In this document: positions 51,000-58,951 of the stretch, one piece after another
Position numbering within the stretch: position 1 is the stretch's first letter
How the letters are laid out: each line of letters opens with the position of its first letter
DNA from: Brevundimonas sp.
GTDB lineage: Bacteria > Pseudomonadota > Alphaproteobacteria > Caulobacterales > Caulobacteraceae
Assembly: GCF_003248455.1 (NCBI RefSeq)
Contig: NZ_QFNM01000015.1
Coordinates: 1-64,000 of the forward strand
Reading direction: 5' to 3'
Length of the DNA stretch: 64,000 nt
The notes under the pieces: generated by a model
What the model saw: the letters and a program-made list of their open reading frames with translations, nothing else
The model's database searches: none
What the model was told of the DNA's origin: nothing
Position numbers and translations under genes: made by a program

Positions 51000-52001
51000 T
51001 CAGGACCAGGGGCCCTTGGCGACGGGGGCGGAGGGGGCTTCGGTCAAGGCCTCGGTCGGCGATGCGGCGGCGGCCGGTTCGGCGGCCGGGGCCGAGGGGC
51101 GGGCGAGGCCGCGCGGATCGGCGTGGATCAGGATGTCGGCGGCGGGGAACCGCTCCAACACCCGGCGTTCGGCCTCGACCACGATGGCGTGGGCGGCGTC
51201 AAGCGTCAGGGCGCCGTCCAGATCGACGTGCATCTGGACCATCATCACCGGCCCGACCATGCGGGTGCGCAACTGATGCACGCCCGACACGCGCGGGTCG
51301 GCCAGGACGGCCTGGGCGACGGCGGCGCGGTCGGCCTCTGGCGCGGCGCGGTCCAGGAGGTGATCGGCGGCGGCCTTCAACATGCCGGTCGCGCCCCAGA
51401 ACAGCCAGACGGCGACGACCACGCCGGCCGCCGCATCCAGCCCCGGCGCGCCCAGGAAGGCGCCCGACGCCACCCCGATCAGAACCACGACATTGGCGGC
51501 CAAGTCGGCGGCGTAGTGGGCGCGGTCGCCGGCCACGGCCAGGGAGCCGGTCTTCTTCAGCGCCCGGGTCTGCATCCACACCAGCCAGCCGGTGATGGCG
51601 ATGGCTGCGACCACGACGCCGGTCGCCCAGACGCCGGCCGTGACGGGGCGGGGATCGAAGATGCGCTGCATCCCCTCCCAGCCGATGAAGACGGCCGAGG
51701 CGAAGACCAGACCCGCCTGGACCAGGGCGGCCAGGGCTTCGCCCTTGCCGTGGCCGTAGCGGTGATCTTCGTCCGGCGGGGCGGCGGCCCAGCGCACGGC
51801 GAAGAAGGTGGTCAGGGAAGCCGCCAGGTCCAGGGCCGAATCCGCCAGACTGGCCAGGATGGAGACCGAGCCGGAGGCGCCTAGGGCGAACGCCTTGAGC
51901 GCGATCAGCGCCACCGCCACCCCCACCGACAGGCGGGTGATGCGCCGCGTGGCGAGATGGGCGTCTTCCAGGGGCGCGGGGGCGGGGGCGGGCGTCGTCA
52001 T
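51000..52001 (-). CDS. Cation diffusion facilitator family transporter (FieF-like)
   Basis: 333 aa. Proton-coupled efflux of Zn/Fe/Mn-type divalent cations. Six transmembrane helices with the metal-site segment LADSALDLAASLTTFFAV, cytoplasmic DEDHRYGHGKGEALAALVQA, and GDRAHYAADLAANVVVLIG. The C-terminal cytoplasmic ferredoxin-like domain has VSGVHQLRTRMVGPVMMVQM and IVVEAERRVLERFPAADILIH, then an Ala/Pro tail. Start ATG 52001. Confidence 0.92.
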   Translation of the reverse strand: MTTPAPAPAPLEDAHLATRRITRLSVGVAVALIALKAFALGASGSVSILASLADSALDLAASLTTFFAVRWAAAPPDEDHRYGHGKGEALAALVQAGLVFASAVFIGWEGMQRIFDPRPVTAGVWATGVVVAAIAITGWLVWMQTRALKKTGSLAVAGDRAHYAADLAANVVVLIGVASGAFLGAPGLDAAAGVVVAVWLFWGATGMLKAAADHLLDRAAPEADRAAVAQAVLADPRVSGVHQLRTRMVGPVMMVQMHVDLDGALTLDAAHAIVVEAERRVLERFPAADILIHADPRGLARPSAPAAEPAAAASPTEALTEAPSAPVAKGPWS

Positions 52002-52123
52002 TTGACGCCTCTTCTCGCGCAATCGTGGCGGAAAGCCAACCGCTCGCCTAATCGGGGGCGATTGCGCTAAAGGCAGGCAGGCCGGGCGCGCGGCGTCCGG
52101 GTTCATGTGTTTTCGGGGTTTTC

Positions 52124-52924
52124 ATGTCGGACTGGCTGGCGGTTATCATCCTGGGTCTGGTCGAGGGGCTGACCGAGTTCATACCGGTGTCCTCCACCGG
52201 CCATATGCTGCTGCTGGGCCATTTCATGGGGTTCGAGAGCGCGGGCAAAACGTTCGAGATCGTCATCCAGCTGGGGGCGCTGCTGGCCATCGTCAGCGTC
52301 TATTTCAGGAAGCTGTGGACGCTGGCGACGCGCTGGCCGTTCGACCCGGAGGCGCGGCGGTTCCTGATCGGGCTCCTGGTCGCCTTTCTGCCGGCGATGG
52401 TGATCGGCTTTGCCGCCTACGACTTTATCAAGGGGGTGCTGTTCGAGACGCCCCAGGTGATCTGCATCGCCCTGATCGTGGGCGGCGTGATCCTGCTGGC
52501 CTTGGACCGGATGGACAAGGCGCCCCGCTGGCTGGACGCAGAGACCTATCCGATGCGGATATATTTCCTGATCGGCCTGTTCCAGTGCCTGGCCATGATA
52601 CCCGGCGTGTCGCGATCCGGCGCCACCATCGCCGGCGGCCTGCTGCTGAAGACCGACAAGCGGTCGGCGGCCGAGTTCAGCTTCTTCCTGGCCCTGCCGA
52701 CCATGGGGGCGGCGGTGGCCTATGACCTTTTTAAGAACCACAGGACGCTGGACTTCAGCGACGTCGGCCTGATCGCCGTCGGTTTCGTGACGGCCTTCCT
52801 GGCGGCCCTGGCGGTGGTGCGGTTCCTGCTTGATTTCGTGTCCAGGCGCGGGTTCGGCGTCTTCGCCTGGTGGCGGATCGCGGTCGGGGTCGTGGGGCTG
52901 GTGCTGCTGCAAGCCGGGTTCTGA
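52124..52924 (+). CDS. uppP: Undecaprenyl-diphosphatase (BacA/UppP)
   Basis: Recycles undecaprenyl pyrophosphate to the phosphate carrier for peptidoglycan and polysaccharide synthesis. 266 aa, multi-pass; both catalytic motifs are present: LVEGLTEFIPVSSTGHMLLL and PGVSRSGATIAGGLLL. ATG 52124; the upstream 122 bases contain the divergent transporter's start. Methyltransferase ATG follows after 4 bases. Confidence 0.96.
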   Translation: MSDWLAVIILGLVEGLTEFIPVSSTGHMLLLGHFMGFESAGKTFEIVIQLGALLAIVSVYFRKLWTLATRWPFDPEARRFLIGLLVAFLPAMVIGFAAYDFIKGVLFETPQVICIALIVGGVILLALDRMDKAPRWLDAETYPMRIYFLIGLFQCLAMIPGVSRSGATIAGGLLLKTDKRSAAEFSFFLALPTMGAAVAYDLFKNHRTLDFSDVGLIAVGFVTAFLAALAVVRFLLDFVSRRGFGVFAWWRIAVGVVGLVLLQAGF

Positions 52925-52928
52925 GGCC

Positions 52929-53828
52929 ATGACCACGCTGCTCTATGGCCGCCCGCCGGCCGTCTTCGATCCGCCCGGCGACGCGATCCAGACCTCGCCC
53001 CTGATCCCGGATTCGGCGGCGCTGGAGGCGCAGGCGCCCGGATCGGCCGATGCGGCGATGATCTACGCCCCGCCCGGCGTGCTGGAGCGGCGCTATGTGC
53101 TGGCCCTGGCGCTGAGGGCGCTGAAGGTCGGCGGGCGGCTGGACGTCATGGCGCCCAAGGATCGGGGCGGCGCACGCCTGGGCAAGGAGCTGAAGGGCTT
53201 CGGCCTGGAGGTCGCCGAAACGGCCAAGGCGCATCACCGGCGCTGCGTCGTCATTCGCCCAGAGACGGTCGCGGTGCTGGACGAAGCCATCGCCGCGGGC
53301 GGACCCCAGATCGCGCCGGGGCTGGAGGCCTGGTCGCAGCCTGGGATATTCGCCTGGGACCGGATCGATCCGGGCTCGGCGCTTCTGGCCCGGCATTTGC
53401 CGCCGATGAAGGGCGAGGGGGTCGATCTGGGATGCGGATATGGGGCCCTGGCGACCGTGGTGCTGCGTTCGCCCGCGGTGACGAAGCTGAAACTGGTCGA
53501 CCTGGACCGTCGCGCCATCCGCGCCGCGCGCGAGAACGTCAAGGACGAACGGGCCAAGGTCTGGTGGGCCGACGCCCGCACCCTGGAGGCCAAAGGCGAC
53601 AAGGATTTCGTGGTCAGCAATCCGCCCTTCCACGACGGCGGGGCCGAGGACCGGCGGCTGGGCCAGGCCTTCGTGCGCAAGGCGGCCGACCTGCTGAAGA
53701 AGGGCGGGGTCGCCTGGATCGTGGCCAACCGCCACCTGCCCTATGAGGCGGAGCTGGACGCGGCGTTCAAGCGGGTGCGCGTCGTCGCCGACGAGGGCGG
53801 CTACAAGCTGTTCGAGGCCACCAAGTGA
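52929..53828 (+). CDS. RsmC-like class I SAM-dependent methyltransferase
   Basis: 299 aa. Two-domain arrangement of RsmC/RlmG type: an N-terminal degenerate methyltransferase-like domain (AMIYAPPGVLERRYVLALAL) and a C-terminal catalytic domain with motif I VDLGCGYGALATVVLR, acidic LVDLDRRAIRAARENVK, and motif IV VVSNPPFHDGG, the NPPF signature of N2-guanine methyltransferases. 16S rRNA G1207 is the likely substrate; RlmG-type targets are alternatives. Confidence 0.9.
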   Translation: MTTLLYGRPPAVFDPPGDAIQTSPLIPDSAALEAQAPGSADAAMIYAPPGVLERRYVLALALRALKVGGRLDVMAPKDRGGARLGKELKGFGLEVAETAKAHHRRCVVIRPETVAVLDEAIAAGGPQIAPGLEAWSQPGIFAWDRIDPGSALLARHLPPMKGEGVDLGCGYGALATVVLRSPAVTKLKLVDLDRRAIRAARENVKDERAKVWWADARTLEAKGDKDFVVSNPPFHDGGAEDRRLGQAFVRKAADLLKKGGVAWIVANRHLPYEAELDAAFKRVRVVADEGGYKLFEATK

Positions 53829-53845
53829 TTTTCCTTCCGTCTTCG

Positions 53846-54004
53846 TCATCCTCCGGCGAGCGCAGCGAGACCGGGGGACCCAGCGGCGCGCGCGAGCGCG
53901 AATCTGTCGCGGCGTTTCTCCTCGACCATCGGTGCGGCCGAACCATCGCCTTCGGCGCCGCCGGGTCCCCCGGTCTGCGCCGCAAGCGGCTTGCCGGAGG
54001 ATGA
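53846..54004. repeat. Long interrupted inverted repeat upstream of the rsuA-like gene
   Basis: TCATCCTCCGGC (53846-53857) pairs with GCCGGAGGATGA (53993-54004), and GACCGGGGGACCC (53869-53881) with GGGTCCCCCGGTC (53963-53975), nested in one large hairpin across 159 bases. The right arm contains the GGAGG ribosome-binding site and one of the two possible start codons of the following gene. Units of this kind recur in Caulobacterales intergenic DNA. Confidence 0.85.
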
Positions 54005-54012
54005 CGAAAGAC

Positions 54013-54765
54013 ATGGCCAAGACCCTGACCTCTCGCGTCGACCGCCTGCTGGGCTCGATGGGCTATGGCTCGCGCGCCGAGATGGCGCGGATGGCCAGGG
54101 CGGGCGGGATCGTGCTGGACGGGGCGGACCTGACCGACGTGTCCAGGCGGATCGCCGTGACGCCCGACCTGCCGACGCGGATGGAGATCGACGGGGAGCC
54201 GCTGGACCCCGTGCCGGGACTGGTGATCCTGCTGAACAAGCCCCTCGGAATGACCTGTTCGCACAAGGAGGAGGGGGCGTTGGTCTATGACATCCTGCCC
54301 GACCGGTGGCGCCGGCGCGATCCCGCGATCTCGACCATCGGGCGGCTGGACAAGCAGACGACGGGCCTTCTGCTGCTGACCGACGACGGCGACCTGCTGC
54401 ACCGGGTCATCAGCCCCAAACGCCATGTGGCCAAGGTTTACCGAGCGGGGCTGGCGCGGCCGCTGGCGGGGACGGAAGGCGCGTTGTTCGCCTCGGGCGA
54501 ACTGGTGCTTGAGGGCGAGGACAAGCCGCTGGCGCCGGCGGTGCTGGAGATCGTGACGCCGACGGAGGCGCTGTTGACGGTGACGGAAGGGCGCTATCAT
54601 CAGGTCCGGCGCATGTTCGCCGCCGTCGGCAACCACGTCGAGACCCTGCATCGCGAGCGGCTGGGCGGGCTGGTCCTGCCGGCCGATCTGGCGCCCGGAC
54701 AGTGGCGGCTGGCGACGGCGGATGAGGTCGCCTCGATTTTCACGGCGCCCGAGAGCGTGGGCTGA
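54013..54765 (+). CDS. rsuA: 16S rRNA pseudouridine synthase, RsuA family
   Basis: 250 aa from ATG 54013 (MAKTLTSRVDRLLGSMGYGS); ATG 54001 is possible but touches the GGAGG directly. N-terminal S4 RNA-binding domain (DRLLGSMGYGSRAEMARMAR), then the catalytic domain with VILLNKPLGMTCSHKEEGAL, catalytic Asp in IGRLDKQTTGLLLLTDDG, HVAKVYRAGLARPL and GRYHQVRRMFAAVGNHVETL. Target most like U516 of 16S rRNA; the RluE/RluF branch is not excluded. The inverted repeat before it may mask its ribosome-binding site. Confidence 0.88.
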   Translation: MAKTLTSRVDRLLGSMGYGSRAEMARMARAGGIVLDGADLTDVSRRIAVTPDLPTRMEIDGEPLDPVPGLVILLNKPLGMTCSHKEEGALVYDILPDRWRRRDPAISTIGRLDKQTTGLLLLTDDGDLLHRVISPKRHVAKVYRAGLARPLAGTEGALFASGELVLEGEDKPLAPAVLEIVTPTEALLTVTEGRYHQVRRMFAAVGNHVETLHRERLGGLVLPADLAPGQWRLATADEVASIFTAPESVG

Positions 54766-54805
54766 AGGTCTTGACGCCTGCGGGATCGGACGCGCAGGTC
54801 GAGGG

Positions 54806-55447
54806 ATGACCACCAAGATCAAGATCTGCGGCTTGACCACGGGCGAGACGTTGGACGCCGCCTTGGACGGCGGGGCCGATTTCGTCGGAGCGGTGGTGTT
54901 CCCGAAAAGCCCGCGCCATCTCGCGCCCGAGACGGCGGCCGAACTGTTCGCGCGGGCGCGGGGGCGGGCCGGGATCGTGGCGGTGACGGTCGATCCCGAC
55001 GACGCCCTGCTGGACGAGATCGCGCGGACGCTGAGGCCCGACTTCGTCCAGCTGCATGGATCGGAGACGCCGGCGCGGGCGGAACGGGTGCGGACGCTGA
55101 CGGGGGCGGGGGTCATCAAGGCCCTGCCGATCCGGCAGGCGGACGACTTCGCCGCCGCCGACGAATGGGATTATCACGCCGATCATCTGATGTTCGACGC
55201 CAAGCCGCCGGAGGGGTCGGGCCTGCCGGGCGGGATGGGGCACAGTTTCGACTGGACCCTGCTGGCGGACAAGGCGTTTCGCCATCCGTGGTTCCTGGCG
55301 GGCGGTCTGACCCCCGACAATGTCGCCGAGGCGCTGCGGATCACCGGCACGCCGATGGCGGACGTGTCCTCTGGCGTCGAAAGCGCGCCGGGTGTTAAGG
55401 ACGCCAGCCGGATCGCGACCTTCATCCGAAACGCGCGCCGGTCGTAA
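54806..55447 (+). CDS. trpF: Phosphoribosylanthranilate isomerase
   Basis: Third pathway-specific step of tryptophan synthesis (PRA to CdRP). 213 aa, TIM barrel: KIKICGLTTGETL with the catalytic Cys, GADFVGAVVFPKSPRHL, PDFVQLHGSETP, the catalytic Asp in HLMFDAKPPEG, and the phosphate-binding WFLAGGLTPDNVAEAL, ending DVSSGVESAPGVKD. It is followed 17 bases later by trpB. Confidence 0.96.
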   Translation: MTTKIKICGLTTGETLDAALDGGADFVGAVVFPKSPRHLAPETAAELFARARGRAGIVAVTVDPDDALLDEIARTLRPDFVQLHGSETPARAERVRTLTGAGVIKALPIRQADDFAAADEWDYHADHLMFDAKPPEGSGLPGGMGHSFDWTLLADKAFRHPWFLAGGLTPDNVAEALRITGTPMADVSSGVESAPGVKDASRIATFIRNARRS

Positions 55448-55464
55448 TTGCGACGCCTCCCCGC

Positions 55465-56724
55465 GTGAAAGTCGAAACCGTGAACGCTCAGACGCCTCTC
55501 CAAGCCGCCGATTCCGCCCCGCTGGCGAACGCCTACGCCTGGCCCGACGCCAAGGGACGGTTCGGCCCCTATGGCGGGCAGTTCGTCGCAGAGACCCTGA
55601 TGCCGCTGATCCACGAGCTGGATGCGGCCTATAAGGCGGCCAAGGCGGATCCCGGCTTCCAGGCCGAGCTGGACGGTTTCCTGACCCACTATGTCGGTCG
55701 CGAAAGCCCGCTGTATTTCGCCGAACGGCTGACCGAGCATTTCGACGGGGCGAACATCTGGCTGAAGCGCGAGGACCTGAACCACACGGGCGCGCACAAG
55801 ATCAACAACTGCATGGGCCAGATCCTCTTGGCCCGTCGCATGGGCAAGACCCGGATCATCGCCGAGACCGGCGCGGGTCAGCACGGGGTGGCCTCGGCGA
55901 CCGTGTCGGCGCGGTTCGGCCTGCCCTGCACCGTCTATATGGGGGCGGTGGACGTGGAGCGGCAGCAGCCGAACGTCTTCCGCATGCGGCTGCTGGGGAC
56001 CGAGGTCTTTCCCGTCACCGCCGGAGCCGCGACCCTGAAGGATGCGATGAACGAGGCGATGCGCGACTGGGTCACGAACGTCTCGGACACCTATTACATC
56101 ATCGGCACGGCGGCGGGGCCGCATCCGTACCCAGCCATGGTGCGCGACTTCCAGTCGGTCATCGGCAAGGAGATCAAGACCCAGTCGCTGGCCCAGATGG
56201 GCAAGCTGCCCCAGGCCGTCGTGGCCTGCATCGGCGGCGGATCGAACGCCATCGGCGCCTTCCACCCCTTCATCGAGGACGAGGGCGTGCGGCTGATCGG
56301 GGTCGAGGCGGCGGGTTACGGCCTGGACACGCCCGACCATGCGGCGTCGCTGAAGGGCGGGCGGCCTGGCGTGCTGCACGGCAACCGGACCTATCTGCTC
56401 CAGGACGACGACGGCAACATCGTCGAAGGGCATTCGATCTCGGCGGGTCTGGACTATCCGGGCATCGGGCCGGAACACGCCTGGCTGCACGACATCGGCC
56501 GGGCCGAATATCGTTCGGCGACCGACGACGAGGCGCTGGAGGCGTTCCAGCTGTGCTCCAAGCTGGAGGGGATCATCCCCGCCCTGGAACCCGCCCACGC
56601 CCTGGCGCGGACCGGCGAGATCGCCAAGGAAGTTGGAAAGAACGGCGATGTGGTGCTGCTGATGTCGGGACGCGGCGACAAGGACATCTTCCAGGTCGCC
56701 AAACATCTGGGAGTGGAATTGTGA
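55465..56724 (+). CDS. trpB: Tryptophan synthase beta chain
   Basis: PLP enzyme joining indole and serine. 419 aa with PLP Lys112 in NHTGAHKINNCMG, AETGAGQHGVASATV, and phosphate loop CIGGGSNAIGAFHPF; ends GRGDKDIFQVAKHLGVEL. GTG 55465 is the longest start (GTG 55480 alternative). Its stop overlaps the GTG of a secreted protein gene that intervenes before trpA. Confidence 0.97.
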   Translation: MKVETVNAQTPLQAADSAPLANAYAWPDAKGRFGPYGGQFVAETLMPLIHELDAAYKAAKADPGFQAELDGFLTHYVGRESPLYFAERLTEHFDGANIWLKREDLNHTGAHKINNCMGQILLARRMGKTRIIAETGAGQHGVASATVSARFGLPCTVYMGAVDVERQQPNVFRMRLLGTEVFPVTAGAATLKDAMNEAMRDWVTNVSDTYYIIGTAAGPHPYPAMVRDFQSVIGKEIKTQSLAQMGKLPQAVVACIGGGSNAIGAFHPFIEDEGVRLIGVEAAGYGLDTPDHAASLKGGRPGVLHGNRTYLLQDDDGNIVEGHSISAGLDYPGIGPEHAWLHDIGRAEYRSATDDEALEAFQLCSKLEGIIPALEPAHALARTGEIAKEVGKNGDVVLLMSGRGDKDIFQVAKHLGVEL

Positions 56725-57206
56725 AGCCTGTTCTTCTGGCCGCGAGCGCCGCGCTCGCCCTGTCCGCCGCCGCCGTCCAGGCCCAGGCCGCCGTCCAGAC
56801 GCCGCCGCCGGCTGCGGCCCGGCCGGCGCCGCAGGGCGGACCGGCCGATGTCGGCCTGCTGCCCGGCGCGGAACTGGCGGCCGATTGCGGCGCGCTGAAC
56901 AATCTGGCCGGGCGCGCCTGGTGCGTGACGGCTCAACTGGGCCAGATCGGCGCCCTGGCCGACGCCTATATCGCCGACCTGGCGAGCAAGGGCTGGCTGG
57001 CGGCCGGCGGCGACGAGAACCGCGTCGTCTTCGTCAAGCGCCGCGCGGCCGGCGGCTGCGACGGCATGCAGATGGTCGCCTTCTACGACACGACCAAGAC
57101 CGCCGTCGCCGAACTGCCCGCCTATCTGGGCTTCGCCACCATTCCCGGCGACGTCTGCGCCGCGCAATCGGCCGCGCCGGCCGCCGCCGGATCGCTGTCG
57201 CAATGA
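56721..57206 (+). CDS. Secreted hypothetical protein inserted between trpB and trpA
   Basis: 161 aa from GTG 56721, which overlaps the trpB stop (GTGA). Signal peptide VKPVLLAASAALALSAAAVQ ending AQA, a Pro/Ala/Gln linker, then a small domain with ELAADCGALNNLAGRAWCVT and GGCDGMQMVAFYDTTKTAV; four cysteines could make two disulfides. Its end overlaps the trpA ATG by 4 bases, so translation looks coupled through all three genes. No family recognised and no link to tryptophan is known. Confidence 0.82.
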   Translation: MKPVLLAASAALALSAAAVQAQAAVQTPPPAAARPAPQGGPADVGLLPGAELAADCGALNNLAGRAWCVTAQLGQIGALADAYIADLASKGWLAAGGDENRVVFVKRRAAGGCDGMQMVAFYDTTKTAVAELPAYLGFATIPGDVCAAQSAAPAAAGSLSQ

Positions 57207-58045
57207 CCACCGCCCGAATCGACGCGCGCTTTCAGGCGCTGAAGGCCGAGGGCCGTGCGGCCTTCATTCCCTATGTGATGGGGGGCGATCCGTCGCGGGA
57301 TGAGGCGCTGGCGATCCTGAAGGGGCTGCCGGCCGCCGGGGCGGACATCATCGAGCTGGGCTTTCCGTTCAGCGATCCGATGGCCGAGGGGCCGCCGATC
57401 CAGAAGGCGGCGATCCGAGGGCTGACGGCCGGGTTCGGCCTGCGGTCGACGATGGATCTGGCCAGGGATTTCCGCAAAGGCGACGACGCCACGCCGATCG
57501 TGCTGATGGGCTATCTGAACCCGATCGAGAGCCTGGGCTACGACGCCTTCGCCGCCTATGCGGCCGACTGCGGCATCGACGGGCTGATCGTGGTGGATTG
57601 CCCGCCGGAAGAGGCCGGGCCGCTGGTCGAGGCGCTGGACAAGGTTTCGATCGCGCTGATCCGCCTGGCGACGCCGACCTCGGACGACGCGCGTCTGAAG
57701 GTGGTGGTCCAGGGGACGTCGGGCTTCGTCTATTATGTCGCCGTGGCGGGCGTGACCGGGGTCAAGGAGGCGGACGCCGATATAGTGGCCCCGGCCGTGG
57801 CGCGGGTGCGGGCGGCCTCGGGCCTGCCGGTCGCGGTCGGCTTCGGCATCAAGACGCCGGAACGGGCCGCCGCCATCGCCAGGGTGGCCGATGCGGTGGT
57901 GGTGGGCTCGGCCCTGGTGGACGAGGTGGCCGCCGCGCTGGAGGCGAACGAAGCGGCCGCCCCGCGCGTTCTGGCCCGGGTCAAGGCCCTGGGCGACGCC
58001 GTGCGGTCTGTCGTGACTAGTGCTTCCGTGGCGGAAACCGTCTAA
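57203..58045 (+). CDS. trpA: Tryptophan synthase alpha chain
   Basis: Cleaves indole-3-glycerol phosphate to indole and G3P; indole channels to TrpB. 280 aa TIM barrel: IIELGFPFSDPMAEGPPIQK with catalytic Glu51 (Glu49 in Salmonella) and, at the place of Asp60, Glu62. LIVVDCPPEEAGP and VAVGFGIKTPERAA follow. Closely spaced before accD (10 bases). Confidence 0.96.
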   Translation: MTTARIDARFQALKAEGRAAFIPYVMGGDPSRDEALAILKGLPAAGADIIELGFPFSDPMAEGPPIQKAAIRGLTAGFGLRSTMDLARDFRKGDDATPIVLMGYLNPIESLGYDAFAAYAADCGIDGLIVVDCPPEEAGPLVEALDKVSIALIRLATPTSDDARLKVVVQGTSGFVYYVAVAGVTGVKEADADIVAPAVARVRAASGLPVAVGFGIKTPERAAAIARVADAVVVGSALVDEVAAALEANEAAAPRVLARVKALGDAVRSVVTSASVAETV

Positions 58046-58055
58046 GAGCGCGCGG

Positions 58056-58946
58056 ATGAACGACAAGACCAAGCCTCAGGAAAAGCGCGTCGGCTGGCTC
58101 AGCCGCTTCGCTCCCGGCGTGCGCAAGATCGTCTCGCGCCGCGATACGCCCGACAATCTGTGGGTCAAGGACCCCGACAGCGGCGAGATGCTGTATCGGC
58201 CGGACCTGGAGACGGCCCTGTGGGTCACGCCGTCCGGCCGCCATATGCGGATCGATGCGCCGACGCGGCTGAAGGCCACCTTCGACGGCGGCGTGTTCGA
58301 AGCTGTCGACAGCCCCGATGTGCCCGAGGACCCGCTGAAATTCTCGGACGGCAAATCCTACAAGGACCGGCTGAACGCGGCGCGCAAGGCGGCGGGCCGC
58401 AAGGACACCATGGCCATCGGCGTCGGCCCCGTCGGCGGCCAGATGGCGGTGGTGATCGTCCAGGACTTCACCTTCATGGGCGGGTCGCTGGGCATGGCGG
58501 CGGGCGAGGCCTTCATCAAGGCCGCGCGCGAGGCCGTGGCCCGCAAGCTGCCGCTGGTCTGTTTCACCGCCGCCGGCGGCGCGCGGATGCAGGAGGGCGC
58601 CCTGTCGCTGATGCAGATGGCGCGCACCACCCTGGCCGTCGAGGAGCTGAAACAGGCGAAACTGCCCTACGCCGTGGTCCTGACCGACCCGACGACGGGC
58701 GGGGTGACGGCCTCCTACGCCATGCTGGGCGACGTGCATCTGGCCGAGCCGGGCGCCCTGATCGGCTTCGCCGGCCCGCGCGTAATCGAGGCCACCATCC
58801 GCGAGAAACTGCCCCCCGGCTTCCAGCGCGCCGAATATCTGCAGGAAAAGGGCATGGTGGACCGGGTGGTGACGCGCGCCGACCTGCCGCGCACCCTGGG
58901 CCAGATTCTGTCCATGCTGATGGGCGGGACGCGCCAGGCGGCCTGA
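58056..58946 (+). CDS. accD: Acetyl-CoA carboxylase carboxyltransferase subunit beta
   Basis: Transfers carboxyl from biotin to acetyl-CoA for malonyl-CoA. 296 aa: crotonase-like core with TAAGGARMQEGALSLMQMAR, TDPTTGGVTASYAMLGD and GFAGPRVIEATIREKLPPGF. The N-terminal region that is a four-Cys zinc ribbon in E. coli reads LWVKDPDSGEMLYRPDLETA and LWVTPSGRHMRID, with no cysteines. trpA upstream and folC downstream match the classical trpFBA-accD-folC order. Confidence 0.96.
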   Translation: MNDKTKPQEKRVGWLSRFAPGVRKIVSRRDTPDNLWVKDPDSGEMLYRPDLETALWVTPSGRHMRIDAPTRLKATFDGGVFEAVDSPDVPEDPLKFSDGKSYKDRLNAARKAAGRKDTMAIGVGPVGGQMAVVIVQDFTFMGGSLGMAAGEAFIKAAREAVARKLPLVCFTAAGGARMQEGALSLMQMARTTLAVEELKQAKLPYAVVLTDPTTGGVTASYAMLGDVHLAEPGALIGFAGPRVIEATIREKLPPGFQRAEYLQEKGMVDRVVTRADLPRTLGQILSMLMGGTRQAA

Positions 58947-58951
58947 CCGCC

